64,000 nucleotides of DNA from Pseudomonas sp. VD-NE ins. Its GTDB lineage: Bacteria; Pseudomonadota; Gammaproteobacteria; Pseudomonadales; Pseudomonadaceae. Shown piece by piece: positions 61,904 through 64,000 of the stretch. The notes under the pieces were generated by a model that was not told the DNA's origin, searched no databases, and saw only the letters and a list, made by a program, of their open reading frames with translations. The number at the start of each line of letters is the position of its first letter. Within the stretch, counting starts at the first letter, position 1. The stretch is from assembly GCF_031882575.1 (NCBI RefSeq), contig NZ_CP134772.1:949001-1013000 (forward strand). Reading direction: 5' to 3'. Made by a program: the position numbers and the translations under genes.

Positions 61904-63349
61904 GTGACAAATGCAAAACGCTACGACAACTACATCAACGGCGAATGGGTTGCCGGTGCCGACTATTCGGCCAACATCAACCCATCCGAACTGAGCGACA
62001 CCATCGGTGACTACGCCAAGGCTGATCTGACCCAGGTTCACGCCGCCATCGACGCCGCCCGCGCAGCATTCCCGGCGTATTCGACTTCGGGTATTCAGGC
62101 CCGTCACGATTCGCTGGATAAAGTCGGTACGGAAATTCTCGCTCGTCGCGAAGAGCTCGGCACCCTGCTGGCCCGGGAAGAGGGCAAGACCCTGCCCGAA
62201 GCCATCGGCGAAGTGACCCGCGCCGGTAACATTTTCAAGTTCTTCGCCGGCGAATGCCTGCGCTTGTCCGGCGACTACGTGCCGTCGGTGCGCCCGGGCG
62301 TCAACGTTGAAGTGACTCGCGAAGCACTGGGTGTGGTCGGTCTGATCACCCCGTGGAACTTCCCGATCGCCATTCCTGCATGGAAAATCGCCCCGGCGCT
62401 GGCCTACGGCAACTGCGTGGTGTTGAAGCCGGCCGATCTGGTGCCGGGCTGCGCGTGGGCACTGGCGGAAATCATCTCCCGCGCAGGCTTCCCGGCCGGC
62501 GTGTTCAACCTGGTGATGGGCAGCGGTCGCGTGGTTGGCGATGCGCTGGTGCAGAGCCCGAAAGTCGACGGCATCAGCTTCACCGGTTCGGTCGGTGTGG
62601 GTCGGCAGATCGCGGTCAACTGCGTGTCGCGCCAGGCCAAGGTTCAGCTGGAAATGGGCGGCAAGAACCCGCAGATCATTCTCGACGACGCCGACCTCAA
62701 GCAAGCGGTCGAGCTGTCGGTGCAGAGCGCGTTCTACTCCACCGGTCAGCGTTGCACCGCGTCGAGCCGTTTGATCGTCACCGCCGGGATTCATGACAAG
62801 TTCGTTGAAGCCATGGCCGAGCGCATGAAGTCGATCAAGGTCGGCCACGCACTGAAATCCGGCACCGACATCGGTCCAGTGGTTTCCCAGGCGCAGCTTG
62901 AACAGGACATGAAGTACATCGATATCGGCCAGTCCGAAGGTGCGCGTCTGGTCAGCGGCGGAGGCTTGGTGACCTGCGACACCGAGGGTTACTTCCTCGC
63001 GCCAACCCTGTTTGCCGACAGTGAAGCGTCGATGCGCATCAGCCGCGAAGAGATCTTCGGCCCGGTGGCCAACATCGTTCGCGTGGCTGACTACGACGCA
63101 GCGCTGGCGATGGCCAACGACACCGAGTTCGGGCTGTCGGCGGGTATTGCAACCACCTCGTTGAAGTACGCCAACCACTTCAAGCGTCACTCGCAGGCCG
63201 GGATGGTGATGGTCAACCTGCCGACCGCTGGCGTGGATTACCACGTTCCGTTCGGTGGCCGTAAGGGTTCATCCTATGGATCACGTGAGCAAGGCCGCTA
63301 TGCGCAAGAGTTTTACACGGTCGTGAAGACCAGCTACATCGGTTCCTGA
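61904..63349 (+). CDS. 2,5-dioxovalerate (ketoglutarate semialdehyde) dehydrogenase
   Basis: The 481-residue NAD(P)-dependent aldehyde dehydrogenase has GLITPWNFPIAIPAWKIAPAL (cofactor binding; the Lys lies in VVLKPADL), SFTGSVGVGRQIA, the catalytic Glu in LEMGGKNP and the catalytic Cys in GQRCTASSR. It oxidises 2,5-dioxopentanoate from KdgD to 2-oxoglutarate. The GTG start at 61904 follows GAGGG; a TTG five codons earlier is less likely. Context is the basis for the substrate assignment. Confidence 0.92.
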   Translation: MTNAKRYDNYINGEWVAGADYSANINPSELSDTIGDYAKADLTQVHAAIDAARAAFPAYSTSGIQARHDSLDKVGTEILARREELGTLLAREEGKTLPEAIGEVTRAGNIFKFFAGECLRLSGDYVPSVRPGVNVEVTREALGVVGLITPWNFPIAIPAWKIAPALAYGNCVVLKPADLVPGCAWALAEIISRAGFPAGVFNLVMGSGRVVGDALVQSPKVDGISFTGSVGVGRQIAVNCVSRQAKVQLEMGGKNPQIILDDADLKQAVELSVQSAFYSTGQRCTASSRLIVTAGIHDKFVEAMAERMKSIKVGHALKSGTDIGPVVSQAQLEQDMKYIDIGQSEGARLVSGGGLVTCDTEGYFLAPTLFADSEASMRISREEIFGPVANIVRVADYDAALAMANDTEFGLSAGIATTSLKYANHFKRHSQAGMVMVNLPTAGVDYHVPFGGRKGSSYGSREQGRYAQEFYTVVKTSYIGS

Positions 63350-63362
63350 TAAGGCAATACCC

Positions 63363-63394
63363 CTGTAGGAGCAGCCTGCGGCAGCTCCTACAGG
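63363..63394. repeat. Short palindromic repeat (ctgtaggagc family)
   Basis: ctgtaggagc/gctcctacag encloses a GC-rich centre. It lies between the dehydrogenase and the transporter gene and may act as an operon hairpin. Confidence 0.65.
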
Positions 63395-63458
63395 GAATAC
63401 ATGCAAGACCAAAGAAGATTCACCCGCGCATAAAAATAATCAGTGGGAGTACATCTAC

Positions 63459-64000
63459 ATGCAATCGTCCAAGCCGACTCACGTCCGCTATTTGATCCTG
63501 CTCATGCTGTTTCTGGTGACCACGATCAACTACGCCGACCGCGCCACGATCGCCATCGCCGGCTCCAGCCTGCAAAAAGATCTGGGCATCGACGCAGTCA
63601 CCCTCGGCTACATCTTCTCCGCATTCGGTTGGGCCTACGTGGCCGGGCAAATTCCCGGTGGCTGGCTGCTCGATCGCTTCGGCTCGAAAAAAGTCTATGC
63701 GCTGAGCATTTTCACCTGGTCGCTGTTCACCGTGCTGCAAGGCTTTGTCGGTGAATTCGGTATGTCCACGGCGATCGTCGCGCTGTTCATGCTGCGCTTC
63801 CTGGTCGGTCTGGCTGAAGCGCCTTCCTTCCCCGGCAACGCGCGCATCGTCGCCGCTTGGTTCCCGACCGCTGAACGCGGCACCGCTTCGGCGATCTTCA
63901 ACTCGGCGCAATACTTTGCCACCGTGTTGTTCGCACCGCTGATGGGCTGGATCGTGTACTCCTTCGGTTGGGAACACGTGTTCATTGTCATGGGCGTGTT
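63459..64000 (+). CDS. MFS sugar-acid transporter (GudP/GarP-like), 3' end outside window
   Basis: The first 180 residues of an MFS protein starting MQSSKPTHVRYLILLMLF are visible. The signature of the anion:cation symporter family is present: FLVTTINYADRATIAIAGS, SAFGWAYVAGQIPGGWLLDRF and LRFLVGLAEAPSFPGNARIV. Such proteins take up D-glucarate, D-galactarate or galactonate with protons. Position after kdgD and the dehydrogenase supports a glucarate or galactarate role. GGGAG lies ten bases before the ATG. The frame is open to the right edge. Confidence 0.85.
   Translation, partial: MQSSKPTHVRYLILLMLFLVTTINYADRATIAIAGSSLQKDLGIDAVTLGYIFSAFGWAYVAGQIPGGWLLDRFGSKKVYALSIFTWSLFTVLQGFVGEFGMSTAIVALFMLRFLVGLAEAPSFPGNARIVAAWFPTAERGTASAIFNSAQYFATVLFAPLMGWIVYSFGWEHVFIVMGV

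Overview
The window looks like a chromosomal segment of a fluorescent Pseudomonas (P. fluorescens group, koreensis/Pf0-1-like). The grounds are gene content and order, many head-to-head REP hairpins reading tgtgggagcgagcctgctcg, high GC, and neighbour blocks that from memory match the P. aeruginosa order nadC-DUF1631-ampD-ampE-chemotaxis transducer, speC, piuC-piuA-piuB, dpp-opdP and roxSR. No search was run, so names rest on motifs and recalled synteny.

Layout. 1-1.9 kb: 3' part of pnp, its terminator, and tRNA-Thr(CGU). 1.9-3.46 kb: a small AT-richer islet bounded by an 18-bp duplication of the tRNA 3' end, holding a phage-protein-like fragment and an O-acyltransferase. 3.5-13.1 kb: a coiled-coil exported protein, a small acidic protein, nadC, a DUF1631 gene, ampDE, a chemoreceptor, a zinc-ribbon membrane protein and tatD. 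13.1-20 kb: the fructose PTS locus, with cra divergent from fruBKA and a Cra operator between them. 20-28.7 kb: a Tat-exported PhoD-type phosphatase and the piu iron-siderophore locus (reductase, TonB receptor, Fe/2OG hydroxylase, Sel1 protein). 28.9-34.2 kb: speC with a hairpin leader and a quaternary-amine (OpuC-type) ABC operon. 34.4-36.1 kb: prfC. 36.2-37.9 kb: an IS3-family element with inverted repeats, an AAGC target duplication and a -1 frameshift site, inserted into a dispersed intergenic repeat whose IS-free copy lies at 53.2 kb. 38.6-40.2 kb: an MFS protein and a small acidic secreted protein. 40.4-53.0 kb: a dipeptide/tripeptide uptake locus with dppBCDF, four paralogous binding proteins and an OprD-family porin. 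53.1-54.6 kb: repeat-rich DNA, then a small DUF6124-like gene preceded by a strongly folded leader. 54.7-59.4 kb: a SIMPL-domain periplasmic protein, the redox two-component pair roxSR, and an SbmA/YddA-type ABC exporter. 59.4-64 kb: a glucarate/galactarate catabolic cluster (FadR-type regulator, kdgD, ketoglutarate-semialdehyde dehydrogenase, the start of an MFS sugar-acid transporter) with a perfect palindromic operator over the kdgD promoter.

Functional links. fruBKA imports and phosphorylates fructose under Cra control. The piu genes move ferric siderophores across the outer membrane and probably reduce them. opdP plus DppA1-A4 plus DppBCDF form an outer-membrane-to-cytoplasm peptide route. 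kdgD and the dehydrogenase convert 5-keto-4-deoxyglucarate to 2-oxoglutarate.

The least explained features are the tRNA-Thr islet, the three-way-junction leader at 54.1 kb, the intrinsic terminator inside the speC leader, and the large repeat families that mark intergenic gaps and in one case supply a gene's stop codon. I saw no CRISPR array, no obvious phage-defence operon and no complete biosynthetic cluster.
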